A stretch of DNA of 64,000 bases from Meconema thalassinum (Eukaryota > Arthropoda > Insecta > Orthoptera > Tettigoniidae): assembly GCA_946902985.2 (NCBI GenBank), contig OX336389.2, positions 979,386,084 through 979,450,083 of the forward strand, given 5' to 3'. Shown piece after piece: positions 22,800 to 34,735 of the stretch (positions are counted from its first letter, which is position 1; each line of letters starts with the position of its first letter). The notes beneath the pieces are model-generated. The model ran no database searches, had not been told where the DNA came from, and saw only the letters and a program-made list of their open reading frames with translations. A program made the position numbers and the translations under genes.

Positions 22800-25700
22800 A
22801 TACTCAAACTGTATCATTATTTCGGCGCTCCCAAGGTTCACTAGGTTTATAAATCTTTAAGTTGGCGCTATTGTAGACATACATTGTTCCTGTACTTACT
22901 TCCTTTACTCTGTACGCATTATTTCCCAGATTTCTTACTATAGAATAGGGTCCCACAAATTTCTCTCAAATTTTACTGAACATCTTCTTCTCTGGATCAG
23001 ATGTTGCCGGGCGACGTACCAAAACAAACTCACTTAATTCAAGTTCCCAGCGAAAGCTCTTGTTTCTTACTCGCCGCAACCTGCGATCTGCCTGTTTTCT
23101 CATATGCACTCTCGTTCTCTCTATTCTTATGTCATGTGCTATCATAGGATCTTGTGGGCAGTTGATGATACTTTTCCACGATCTCTTCGGATATTCGTTC
23201 TTGTGTAAGACCATAGGAATCTGTCGTGTCGACTCATGCCTTGTAGAATTCATGCATGTTTCTACATCCTTAATTCTGTCTACCCACTTGTGATGTTCAT
23301 TGGGAATGAAGATTCTCAAGTAAGATGTTACGCATTTGATTGCACGTTCACTAGGATTACCTTGAGGGTTGCGGATACTACTTAAGATGTGTTTTACACC
23401 CATGTCCTCCATACCTTTCTTGAATTCGTCGCTCGTAAAATAGCTGCCATGGTCCGATAAAATAAATTCTGGTTTTCCAAGGGTTGGAATGACTCTATTG
23501 CGTAAGCGGCTTAGTACCTGCTTAGACGTTGTTTTCTGGATGGGACACAGTACTACAAATTTGGAGAATACATCCAGACAAACTAATAAATGGCTGCATC
23601 CTCGCCTTTCTTTCGGAATCGACCCAAAACAATCGATCGCCACCAGCTCACACGGTTTCTGAGGTAACAGTGGTTTAGGATACTGCCTCATTAAATAGTT
23701 ATTTGGCTTTTTCCTCTGACTTGGATCACAAGTCGTAATAACGTCACATATTGTTGTCCTCATACGTGGCCATGTAAATGTCTCTCCTATGGTGTACTCA
23801 CATTTATCTATTCCCACGTGTCCGTAACTTTCATGAGTATGACAGGTCAGTCCTCGCTGTAAAGATGCAGGTACTAATATACGTAGTTTTGTGTGGTCAT
23901 TATCTATCCATTGGTGCAGCAAATTGTTGATGTAAACATATCTTCCTTCTTTGGCTCTCGCTTCTCAAAAAGCAGGTGTTCCTGTAGGTAGCTGTCTTCT
24001 AAAATATTGAATCATTTGCATCATCCATGGTTCTGCTTCTTGCTCTCGTTGGATCTCACGTAACTCCTCCAAGAATTCACGGTCCTTCGGTGTTAATTCT
24101 AGGTGTTGTACCATCGCTGTTTCTTCATTGTCAGGCTCTGGGTTCCTGCTGAGTGCATCCGGGATTGCATTCATCTTCCCTGGGCAATGTTCAATTTCAA
24201 TATTAAACTGCTGAATATAGATAGACCAACGTGTCACACGTTCGCTAGCCATCGATGTCTTAAACAAGAATGTTAATGCCTTATGATCTGTCATGATAAC
24301 AATGGGGTGTCCATAAACTATCTTTTTCCATTTTGGAGCGCATGAAGTATTACCAACAATTCCAATTCCGTTACAGTATAATTGCGCTCGTGCTTACGCA
24401 ATCTACGGCTTACAAATGCCAAATATGATTGTTGTTGCAGGTTAGCTGGATCCTCTTGGTAGAGCATTGCACCTATACCAATCAGTGAAGTATCCGCTTG
24501 GATTATAAATTTGTGTTTGAAATGTGGATATCCTAATTTAATGCAGTTTTCCAGCAGTAGTTTGGCTGCTTGGAATGACTTCTCACAGTCGGCATTCCAT
24601 AACCATTTATTACTCTTTTTGAGCATTTCTTGCATTGGTGCTACAGTCTTCGTATAACCTGGACAGTTCTCTTTAAAGAATCCCGTTACGCCTAAGAAAG
24701 CTCGAATGTGCTTGACTCTCGTAGGTGTAGAAAACTTCATTATCGCCTCCATCTTAGCCGGGTTTGGCTTCACTCCCTCCTTGTCAATGATGTGACCCAA
24801 ATACAATATCTCTCTCTTGAAGAAATGCGATTTCTTCAGGTTTACTTTGAAATTTGAAGTTCTGAGTTTGCCTAATAATTTATCTAAGTTTTCCATGTGA
24901 ATTTCAATGTTGTCGGATGCCGGCAGAATGTCATCAATGTAGCGTACCGTCATATCCTTAACCTCCTCGGTTAGATTTCGATCCAGGGCTCGAATTAATG
25001 CGCAGCCCGCTGTTTTGACTCAGAAAGGCATACGGACGAAGCAATATGTCTGATTATCGAATAAGAAACCAGTGAGAAGCTGTGACTTCTCATCCAATTC
25101 GATATGGTGGAAACTTGAGGTCAGATCTACGGATGTATAAATACTCTTGTTCTTAAAGCCTTTTAATACGTCTCTGATGATTGGCGCTCTGTCATACTCA
25201 GGAAAAATAAGTCTCATGTTGAGATTTCTGGCATCTAAACCAAGTCTAATAGATCCATTTGGTTTTGTGACTGCCAAAATCGCATTTAAATAAGGTGTAG
25301 GTGTCTTCCTTATCACTCCAGCTTGTAACATCTCATCTATAATAATTTTTACTTGGCCTCGATATTTTTCGGGAATGGGATACAGTTTATTTCTGAATGG
25401 TGACCAATCCTCGACTTGCATTGAATATTTAAAATTTATAATTTTCCCTGGGACTGTATCGAACACTGCTTTGTGCTTCCTTAAAATCTCTTCCAATTGT
25501 TTTCTGTGTTCACCCCCAAGTTGAATGTCATTGAGCCGCTCCTGTAGTAGCTCTTCAAATTGTGCATCGCTGTCATCTCCATCTGTTAATAAAGACCATA
25601 TCTCCTGGGATTCACTCTCCTCATCAAGTTCCACAACAGCTCTTTCTATGATGTCATCTTCCGCCTTTCGTACCTCCTCTTCCGCCGCTTCCAGTATCGC

Positions 25701-26186
25701 TTCCAATGCCCATGAATTCACGTTTCTTCCGGTAGTGATTTCATCCATATGCAATCCCACGTTCTTCAGTTGATCAAACTCTTTGAAACTGACAGTGTTC
25801 TTGTGCAAATCTATCACAGCTTGAGTCACAAATAAAATTTGCACCAAGAATAATGTTGAAATTCATCTTTGCCATGATAATAAACGTTTGTCCAAAAGTG
25901 TGTTCTAATATGTCCAGCTCTAAGTATGCCGGACGTTTACAAGTGACGGTGCGTTCAGGAATAACGCCCCTCACTTTGAGTTGTGGTACGGGAATCACAG
26001 GAATATTCTGACTCTGTCCCAACTCTCGAACCAAAGCCTCCTATACAAGACTGATCTGCGACCCTGTGTCCAATAAACATCTATTTTAATTCCACCAATT
26101 CTTGCGTAAATAATGGGTGATTGTTTAATATCATCGTTCCGTGGTTTCACTGTCTCCTCCAGGCAATCTTCTGGCAAAGCAATCAA
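22800..26186 (-). pseudogene. Element D pol remnant: protease, RT, RNase H, integrase
   Basis: Pieces on the minus strand are a protease start near 26070, where an LDTGSQ site is only readable after a frame change and is followed by a TAG, protease body 26034-25774 (ending NIILGANFI), RT 25847-25020 with a TGA in place of a Gly codon right after FVRMPF, then RT/RNase H 24953-24318 with the catalytic YIDD (complement of 24930-24941) and IIQADTSLIGIGAML. A frameshift follows. RNase H resumes at 24294-23965 (TDHKALTFL). After another TGA comes integrase 23922-22966 with HESYGHVG/CDPSQRK in the zinc-binding part and catalytic DCFG, LSDHGSYF and NPSER. The tail reading NSANLKIYKPSEPW extends to about 22800. 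The protein is closely related to that of element B. Confidence 0.88.
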
Positions 26187-26371
26187 CTCCTGGATGTGAG
26201 CTACTATCCATCCCTATTCAATTTCCGGCTGTTGCGTTCTCAGGCAGACTTCTTTATCAATTTTTTTGGAGCTCCATGGCGACTTCCATCATCCTTTTGT
26301 CGCGCGCGCCCCTGACGTTCCTCTTGTCTCAGTAGACTTCCAGCTTCCTCGGTATGGGTATCCGGATTTTT

Positions 26372-27764
26372 AGCCTACTTTTCACATTTTGCAAAAATGA
26401 GGAAAAAGTAGACTTATGCGATCGGGCAAATGTATGTCTGTCTGTCTGTCCTTCTGTCTGTCTGTCTGGATGTGTGTGTGTCCCCCCCCCCCTATCAACT
26501 CCTAAACGGCAGCAGCAATCAAAACAGAATTTGGTAGGAGTAAAGATCTATACCTGAATATATCACGGCCATATTTGAAAATGATGTCAGTGCTACCAAC
26601 TACTGAAAAATCGCAATTGAAATTTGAGCTCCATGTTGGATATCTTGGAAGGTATGAAAGGGAGCTATTTCAAAATTGGCACACGTATAGATAATAATAT
26701 TGTAGTTTAATTTCCAGGAGGCCATACATGGCAGTGTTGCCAAAATGATTATAAGCCCGCTGATAGGTCCAAATTTTAAACGCTTATAACTTCAACACTA
26801 TCAATTGGATTTCAACCAAATTTCGTATGTGCTATGTGTACATAAACAGATATAACTGAGCGTATTCTTAAGAGCCACCAGGGCTGCCAACTGTTAATAA
26901 AAGCTCTCAATTTTTTAAAATCCAAATACCCATATATCAGAAAGTATGCAAGCCGACAGCTTTAAACTATGCACACGTATAGTACCTGACATTCTATATT
27001 AATTTGGAGTACCTTATATACGTCAGTGCTACCAACATGATTCTAAGCCTGCTGAGAGGTCCAACTTTAAATACATGTAAATTCTATACTATCATTTGGA
27101 TTTCAAGCAAATTTCGTGTGTGCTATGTGTACCATTACAGGTATGACTAAGCGTATTCTTAAGAGCAACAAGGGCTGCCAACTGTTAATAAATGCTGTCT
27201 CTATTTTTGTTATCCTAATATCAATATATCAGAATGTATGCTAACCAATAGCTCCAAACTTTGCACATGTATAGTACCTGGTATTCTAGATAAATTTGGA
27301 GTAACTAATAAACGTCAGTGCTGCAAACATGATTCTAAGCCTGCTGATAGGTCCAATATTAAAATGCATGTAACTTCTATATCAACTAATGGATTTCATT
27401 CAAAATTGGCACAACAATAGATCGTATTATTTCAGATTATTTCTGACCAATACATGGATGACATTGTTGCCAACATGATTTTACGCGCGCTGTTAGATCC
27501 AATGTTTGACTGCATGTAACGTCCACGCTATCCATTGGACTTACACAATTTTTGTATTCTGTACCTTAAGAGATGGAACTAAGAATATATTCAGTCACCA
27601 GGGCTGCCAACTGTAGTTCTCTATTAGGCTACATTATGCCAGGTATAAAGTATTTAGAACTAATTAGAAATTTCGATATTACCAACTTAATTTCGTCATT
27701 ATTCTAGATAGATCCAAATAGATTAATCATTGGCATGAATGTGAAATTTTAAGAAAAGTAGGCT
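26372..27764. mobile_element. Inverted-repeat, minisatellite-bearing insertion in element D
   Basis: The ends AGCCTACTTTTC (26372) and GAAAAGTAGGCT (27764) are perfect 12-bp inverted repeats. The flanks (ttttta, ctttag) give no clear duplication. Inside is a gtctgtctgtctgtc run (about 26430-26475), a gt/c8+ stretch, then ~292-bp tandem units: ataggtccaa-type boxes lie at 26765, 27056, 27348 and a shorter one near 27493, each followed by atggatttca and then by tcagtgctaccaac. It has no coding capacity. It separates the D gag from pol. Confidence 0.65.
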
Positions 27765-27933
27765 CTTTAGTTCGTCACGGAACTCCTTGTTTCTGTTGTC
27801 ATTGGCTCTTTCCCATCGTCCTTGCTCTCCTCCTTCGTTAGCGTGAACCTCCTCCAGATAACTTTGCGTTTGAGCATGCCTTTCATTCCAGTCGTTACGG
27901 TAATCTTGCGGCTCTCCTTGGTTTTGGTCTCTC

Positions 27934-30022
27934 CTATCTCTTCATCTTTGCTTTTCCATTGAAATCACCGTATCTTCTATAAGGCCCCTCATTTCTTCTA
28001 TTGTTGCGCCATTGTTGGAATCCCCTCTGTTGGTATCTATTGTTGCCTTGATATGGTCTATTGTTGTGATTATTTTCATTTCGCTGGTACGGTCTATTTT
28101 CTATTCCTTCCTGATTTCGCCTAGGTGTTGACGTACTCGTATTTGTACCCTGTGATCTAGTATTTGCTTGTGTAGGTTTTATAACTTCGGTTGTGTTGAC
28201 TAACTCCAGGTGTCTTCCCCCTCTTTGATGATTATGAGATATAGTCTCATCTATTTGGCGTAAGACTTGTTCTGCATGTAAAGCCGAATTTACATTTGCT
28301 GCTACTAATACCTGCTGTACATTTACCGGTAATTGACGTGCTATTGTCATCACCAGGTCCGCCTCTTCCAAAGGATGATCCAAATCCCGGAATTTAAGCA
28401 TCTGCATATTAAAGAAATCTGAGTACTTCGTCTGCTGGGTAGTTTGTACTTTCTAGAGTAGATCTCCATCCTTAAACTCTGTTGTAATACTGGGGATCAA
28501 TATTTGCGAAGAAACGCTTGTTTGAAATCATCCATTGTTCCAAAAGTGTTCAAAACCCATGTCAAAATATTCCCAGATATAAATATCTCCATCATTCTCA
28601 ATCTACGTGCTGGAGGTACGCCTGTGTAATTGTAAAAATCCTCGACTTCTTTAATAAAGGCTTTGGGTGTCACCCCTGAATTTTCAGTAAACTGTTGCGG
28701 TTTATATTCGTTCGAGCGAATTACTTGAATAGGCTACGTGGGCTGCTGACCTTCATGTGGAGTAGAACTTCTCTCAACATGATTGTGAAATCCGTCCGTG
28801 TTTGTAGTTAATGGGCTCTCTGTATGTACCTGACTTCCTGTTGTACTTGCTGCCTCCGGGCTAATTGACTCATTTCCCTTATCTTTCGTGACTCCTGTGT
28901 TAAACAATGTGGTTTGCCCCAGCGATCGTAATTCTGCTTTTATGTTTCTGTCTGTCTGCTCTTTTAATTTATTCTTGATTTCCTGCTCCAAAGCTTGGAT
29001 ACGAGTGTGGTTATCGCCTACTGTCTTTATGATGGTTAATCTCTCTTCCTTGGAATCACTACTCATTTTTCGCCAATCTTTCCTGATTTCCTCTTTAATT
29101 ATGCCTATCTTTTCCTCAATTTGACTTTTGGTGTCTCCCTGATTACTTTCCATCTGTTTCAGCCGATCTTCCAACCGCAAATTATTTTCGTCAATAGTAC
29201 TTTTTAACTGATTCCGATCCGTTTCTAGGTTTCTCCACTGCTCCGCTGATTTTATTTCCAACCGATCCATGTCTTTAATTATGCCCGATATATTCTCATC
29301 TACCGCTGATAATTGCTTCTGAATAACCTTGCCGCTTTTCTCCATTTCACTGAATCGGCCTTCACCTTATCCTGAGCTGCCTTGACCTCGCTGTTATTCA
29401 TAGTACAAGCCAATTCTACTTGCGCAAACTTACCTAAAACTGTTTCATCAAGATTGTTAAGATTCCGATTAAAAACGTCTTCCATTTTCTTAATTTGATC
29501 TAACTGTCTCATTGTTTTTGCTAACGTCTTGGGCCAGTAATACCATCTGTTTATCAGTGTGTTCTTTCATTTCCACTGTTAATGAAGCTAGTTATTGTGT
29601 GTTTCTAACGTTCTGTGCTTCTAACTGGGAATTTATAGTGGCATTTATTTCACTTTTTACTAGTTTCGTCTGCTCCGCGCTGTACTCATTTTGAAGTGTC
29701 AATTGTTTATTAATACTTTCGTTTATCTGTGTTTGGAAAGATTTACTCTGTTCTGATAATTTATTGTCTAACGATTCACTTTGTTCTGACAATTTAGTGT
29801 TTAACTTCTCGCTTTGTTCAGATATTTTACTTTCTAACTTCTCACTTTGTTCTGACATACTATTGTTTATTTGTGTTCGGTACGATTCTCTTTGTTCTGA
29901 CATACTATTGTTTATTTGTGTTCGGAACGATTCACATTATTCTGATAGTTTATTGTCTATTAACTCCTGGGTTCTCTTCGTGGCACTTTCAATAATCGCC
30001 TGTATCTGCTCTATTGTCGCCA
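27934..30022 (-). pseudogene. Element D gag remnant with repeated coiled coil
   Basis: The ATG at 30022 starts MATIEQIQAIIE; an in-frame stop follows after about 28 residues. Open pieces are 29903-29592, 29512-29300, 29345-28734 and 28407-27934. The N-terminal part is built of short repeats such as SEQSEKLNTKL and SEQSESLDNKL, then long heptad stretches, predicting an extended coiled coil. The capsid-like part is broken around 28700-28410. The C-terminus (RNENNHNNRPYQ, then QWRNNRRNEGPYRRYG) is basic and Asn/Arg-rich, like a nucleocapsid, but has no CCHC zinc knuckle. Gag would package element RNA in cytoplasmic particles. Confidence 0.83.
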
Positions 30023-30620
30023 TCTTGCACAATTTATATGAGAACATTAGGGAAATGGCATGTAGCAATGCCCTCTGACACACACATACATTCTTAAGAC
30101 ATATTTAATTCACTTTACTTTACTCAGTTCATTTACTTTTACATTTAATCCCACTAGTCACTTGCATCACTGAGTAGTTCTAATTTTATTCAATTTAATT
30201 TAACCCATACACATATTCAGTTAATAAATCGTCATCCTGATCTGATATTAACAACAGACACATTAACCAAATATTAATTGTCTTTCAAAGCCACAGGCCT
30301 TCCTATTACATTCATGGAGTTTGACTTTTAACAACAAATCTAGTTTAAACTTTAATCATTGGGCGCCCGGTATCACGTACTTTACTTTAACACTTAATTC
30401 AATAGACAAAAACGTGACCCGTATTTTACATTGCAAACTCCTGATTTTAATTTTTTAATCCACACAGTTGGCGGTATCCTCTTCGCCTCATTTACTTTAC
30501 ATAAAATATCACTTTCCGGTGATTTAAACACCGTCATATCTGCTTCCTATTGTGGCATGTCAGTTTTACTCAAATACGCCATCTAACGTGTTCTAGCAGC
30601 GAACTAGCAACAAAAATTCA

Positions 30621-30636
30621 CCACGGTGGCGCGCCA
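30621..30636 (-). other. Element D probable primer-binding site
   Basis: The complement reads TGGCGCGCCACCGTGG, 12 nt inside the LTR edge at 30649. It resembles the tRNA-Lys-type site of element C (TGGCGCCCAACGTGGGG) with changes, and in both it follows an ATAAAA stretch. The copy is old, so the primer is uncertain. Confidence 0.45.
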
Positions 30637-30648
30637 GTTTTTATCCTA

Positions 30649-32139
30649 TGAGCCCTTCCGTATCGCAGTGTTTATCTACAAGAATCTGTTCTTCGGGGTC
30701 GTGCTCAGTTCAGTGGATGCTATAATATATTCGCCAAAACAACATGTTCTACTGGTTGAAGGGTCATATGGTAAAAACGCTAAACTAAGAAAGAATGAAT
30801 AAGATGTAAAGTAAACAAAATTTAATGACTGAAATATGCATAAACAAAGAAATATATAACAAACAAACTCCTCCCTAACATCTCAATCCTCAACAAAAAA
30901 TCAACATAATAAAATGAGGGGTTACTCCGACCCACTCCTCATAAAGATACTGTGGATACCAGGTCCACCGACTCGTATAAGAAATTGTATGTGTGCGTTC
31001 TGACTAACTAAAAGGAATGAGTACTTGGATGAGTGTTCGTTTACAGCGGGTAACAGACACGGTGCTCAAGAACCTCCATCTCGCAAGTCAACATTTATGG
31101 GTATAGGACACTACACTTAATAAAATCAACTAAATTAATTCTGACACACACAAAATTAAATATCTAAAATTTACAAGAATCTCCCAGATTCTCCCCCTCA
31201 GTGCGATGACGCATCTGAAAAATGAGCTTGCCTACAAGTCCAAATGCTCAACACAACAAAGAAGGAAAACAGCATCGCGCGTGACTGCACGGGCCACTGA
31301 CACAAACATAAACATGAAATATAAACCAACAACAACAAAAGCCTCGCCGGCTGTGATTACTTTACATGAATAAAATGCACGATAAGCTAACGCTTCGGAG
31401 ATTATAGTACGACGTAGACAACACCCTATTTACTCACAAATATTATTTACAATTGATTAGTTCTTTTCTGAATACAAAATGTTATAAGGAACAGGCCAAC
31501 AAGCTCTGCATCTGCTAATGACCAACGGTCGTCTTATCTGATCAACCGGCCTCAAGATGTGGTTACTCACTCCCTTCCACATCTCTATCACCTATCAGTT
31601 CCCTAGCGTGTCTAAAAATAACGATTTAACCCAGTGGCCTCGTTAAACATCGTAGAATCAACAGCAACAAATCTCGCCCATTTTACATAACTGGCAAGAA
31701 AACATCATATCCATATATGCGCCTCGCGAGGTCGCAAAATGAATGAATCTGGCTTATTGCGGCATGACGGAAATCAGACACCATGCTGAATTTCCCGCAG
31801 ACAATACCAGTATAAATCACACATGACACCATATCTCGGACTGACTTAAAATCACATCAAGGAGGTCGGTTGGATCCAGATTTTCCTACTTTCGCGTGCA
31901 AGACGCTCAAAACTTTATTACCGAGATTACGCCCTCGAGTTAGCTGATTGCTACTCGCAACAAAACTACATTGCAACAATGGCAATTAACAACAATGAAT
32001 CTGATCAATCGTAAACTTTACACAAAGATCAAAATCACCCCCCAGTCTATGTTATATTATATTTATTCAGTTCTACTTGTGTCGCATTACAAAACTCCGA
32101 TCTACGTTACTTAGCGGCGTTACGTTAACACATGCGTAC
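30649..32139 (-). mobile_element. Element D, right (5') LTR, first segment
   Basis: Begins TGAGCCC on the plus strand (element end ...GGGCTCA). The part from 31628 is the same sequence as 20617-21130 in the left LTR. The part 30649-31627 has no partner in the window; it is non-coding and rich in short poly-A-like runs. It is cut by element B at gtac (32136-32139). Confidence 0.75.
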
Positions 32140-34213
32140 GGAACCCATGTGTAATTGGTTCAAGCGTCGAATCCATAATTTATTTGCAAAAGAAGAGAGG
32201 AAATAATACATTCCTTAGAATGACTTGAAAAGATTTTAAGAAGTGGGTTGTTATAATGTGGCGCAAGAATGGGTGACCACGAGTCATGCGGACGTGAGAT
32301 CATGCTTGACGCATCGATAGGAGCTTGCTCATGATTATAAATAGAACGATAAAAACTTTCCACGACGAGTAAGAGAGAAGAGGTTTCGGAAATAGACCTT
32401 ACTCAGCTAGAAAATGACAACCTCGCAATGGTGCAAGAAGAGAAATAATTAGAATTAAGCCATTTGCGAGCATTTAATTAATGAAAGAATCACATCATTG
32501 TTGATCATTTTGGAATAGAGATATTTGTATGGGGAAAAAGTTTATAATATTTGCACAGGAAAGAACTGCAGACGTAGCATGACGTCGTTAGTAATTCCCC
32601 GAGACCAGTGTAGGTAGGGATGGAAAAATAAACCTCAACGCCCACGTATCTGAGGAGATAAATTATTTAATATCTTGGAATTGTGTGATCGATTTTCATG
32701 ATCAAAGAAACCAGTTTACGATTAGCACAAGAGCTTTCCAGAGATATATTTTTTTCAAAATTATACGACAATTACTTTAGAAGTTAGTGCTGGAGAAGAC
32801 GCGGATTTTATCTTTTTGCCGCCGATTTGGATATAAACCCTGGAGGTGCCAGGAGGAGCAAGCAGTCGTTACCAGACCTTGAGAGGTCGTGTTACGCTGT
32901 ATCACCAACGAGCACCCCGTATAGGAGTGGCCGTGCAGTATCGTCATCAGTATCGCCGTGTGAAGACACATTAGAATCCTAGTATAGGAATAATATCGGC
33001 AAGCTTCAGACTTTATAAAGTTCACAAGTATAGTCAAAGTTGAGGCTGTGGACTTGAGAAATAACAGGCGCTAGGTACTCGAAGATAATAGTTCAGTTAA
33101 TGAACCGACGCATCATAAGGTTTCGAAGTACCCAAGGAAAGTGAAATAGACAGTCTATCTACGTTAAGGAACCCAAGCAGGGTAGAACGAAATAGTAACG
33201 CCTAGTGTTCCGGAAATGTAGGGACTAGAGCGTAGGACGATAAAAATCCAAAATTGTAGTTCCAGGCTTTGTCTAGGTAGACAAATGAACAGTTAAACAT
33301 TGGGGAGTACTCCAATAAGCTACAAATCAGAGTAACAGAAAGTACAAGGAAATTACTAGGTCACCGATAAACAGTTCGAGCGATCGAAAAAGCAATACAT
33401 CAAGGACAGACTTTTATTTAGACGAACAAGGTAGCGTCTAGCAAGATACGACATCGTGCAGTAAATTTATAGAAGCCGATAGTCAAACCCAGGATTAGAA
33501 GATCAGCCGTTCCAGTGAGGTTTAGTTCGATCGAGACTTTCCATCATCTCGTCAGATCAGGAAGCCGACGGGCTATAGTGCAACCCTTGGAAACGGGAAA
33601 GGAAAAGAAATCACGTGTGTAAGGCGAATAATTAACGCCCAAGTGATTAAATTTTTATGTAATATAGTGAAATTTCTTGAGTGTAATATTTTTAGTGAAT
33701 TGTATTGTGTTAAGTGAAAACGAATACAAAATGGTGTTCATTATATTCCCAGTGATTAAGGTACATATATTATGTGCTGTTGAAGAAGTGTCATTGAGTG
33801 TAAATATAACCATGAAAATGGCTTAAGAAAAAGTTCGTGGGCGAAAATGTTCCGTCGCTGGAGAATTCGGTCGCTGACCGTACCGTCATGTGAGTAACTA
33901 ATTTCATTATTATGTGTTTGGGAAGATTTGCGTATAATCCTCATGAGTAAGAGTAGGGATGTTTAATAACAGGTGAAAGAAAGATTGCGCGATCTGAACG
34001 ATTAATTTGAGAGAAATATAATAAATATGTGATATATAAATGAATCCCATGTGGAATGTATTCAGTAAAATATCAGTGTAAATGATAAATGATATAAATA
34101 TGAGAAAGCAAGCGTAATAATAATAATTATATGAATGAATATTGTGATGAATTTTATATTGAAAGTTGTAGCTTCCGAGCTCCTTTAGATGAATTAATAC
34201 ATGTTATGAATAC

Positions 34214-34735
34214 ATGCAGGAGCAAACTGAGGATGCCGTTATCATAATGGGTGATTCTATGATACGATGGAGTGCGAATATCTCTAGGAAATCAGGTGCG
34301 AAAGTGCGGTGTTATCCGGGGATTAAAATTGACCAGCTTGCCCAACAAGTGGAAGAAGCAAATGTAGAGGACTGTGACAAAGTTAAAGTGTTGTTGCTCC
34401 ATGTTGGGACGAACGATTTGAAGAAGAGGGCTACAGCTGATTACATCATGGGGGAGCTCTACGAACTAGGCAGAAAAGCTAAAAGCAAGTTTGGAAATGC
34501 AAAAATTATAATGAGTGGCATTGTTCGGCGGGGAGATGTTCCGTTAAGGCGAGTTAAGACTGTAAATGACCGCATGGACTGGGTATGTGCACAACTGGGA
34601 TTGGTGTACGTAGATGCTGACAGCTGGATTGGTGACCGTGACTTCGCCCGAGACGGGCTGCATTTAAATCGGCGGGGCGCTTTCAACCTGGGGAGCCTAC
34701 ATGACAGGGTCATCGGTTCCTGCCTTCCATTGTGA
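34214..34735 (+). CDS. CR1-type ORF1: SGNH/GDSL esterase domain (N-terminally truncated)
   Basis: 173 residues that are almost entirely one SGNH hydrolase fold. The nucleophile block is IIMGDSMIRW (Ser15), the oxyanion Asn lies in LLHVGTND (Asn67), and the Asp/His pair lies in ARDGLHLNRRG (Asp147, His150). Such esterase domains are typical of ORF1 proteins of CR1-clade LINEs, where a membrane or lipid role has been proposed. The usual N-terminal part is missing because the insertion is 5'-truncated. The ATG at 34214 lies at the junction and appears to come from the target LTR sequence (tacatg). All catalytic residues are kept. The stop TGA at 34733 is followed in the same frame by ORF2. Confidence 0.85.
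   Translation: MQEQTEDAVIIMGDSMIRWSANISRKSGAKVRCYPGIKIDQLAQQVEEANVEDCDKVKVLLLHVGTNDLKKRATADYIMGELYELGRKAKSKFGNAKIIMSGIVRRGDVPLRRVKTVNDRMDWVCAQLGLVYVDADSWIGDRDFARDGLHLNRRGAFNLGSLHDRVIGSCLPL

Larger units (their letters stand above)
22432..30648 (-). mobile_element. Element D internal region (Ty3/Gypsy, decayed)
   Basis: A gag-pol retrotransposon interior on the minus strand lies between two copies of the same LTR. The order in element sense is primer site (about 30636), gag (30022 to 27934), a foreign inverted-repeat element (27764 to 26372), pol (26186 to about 22800) and the 3' polypurine side (about 22440). Multiple stops and frameshifts show it is dead. No env-like frame follows pol. Confidence 0.85.

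Noticed and set aside
33714..33826. Short frame reading MVFIIFPVIKV in both B LTRs (again near 47898)
   Set aside because: It is a ~36-codon frame in LTR sequence, duplicated with the LTR, without other evidence.
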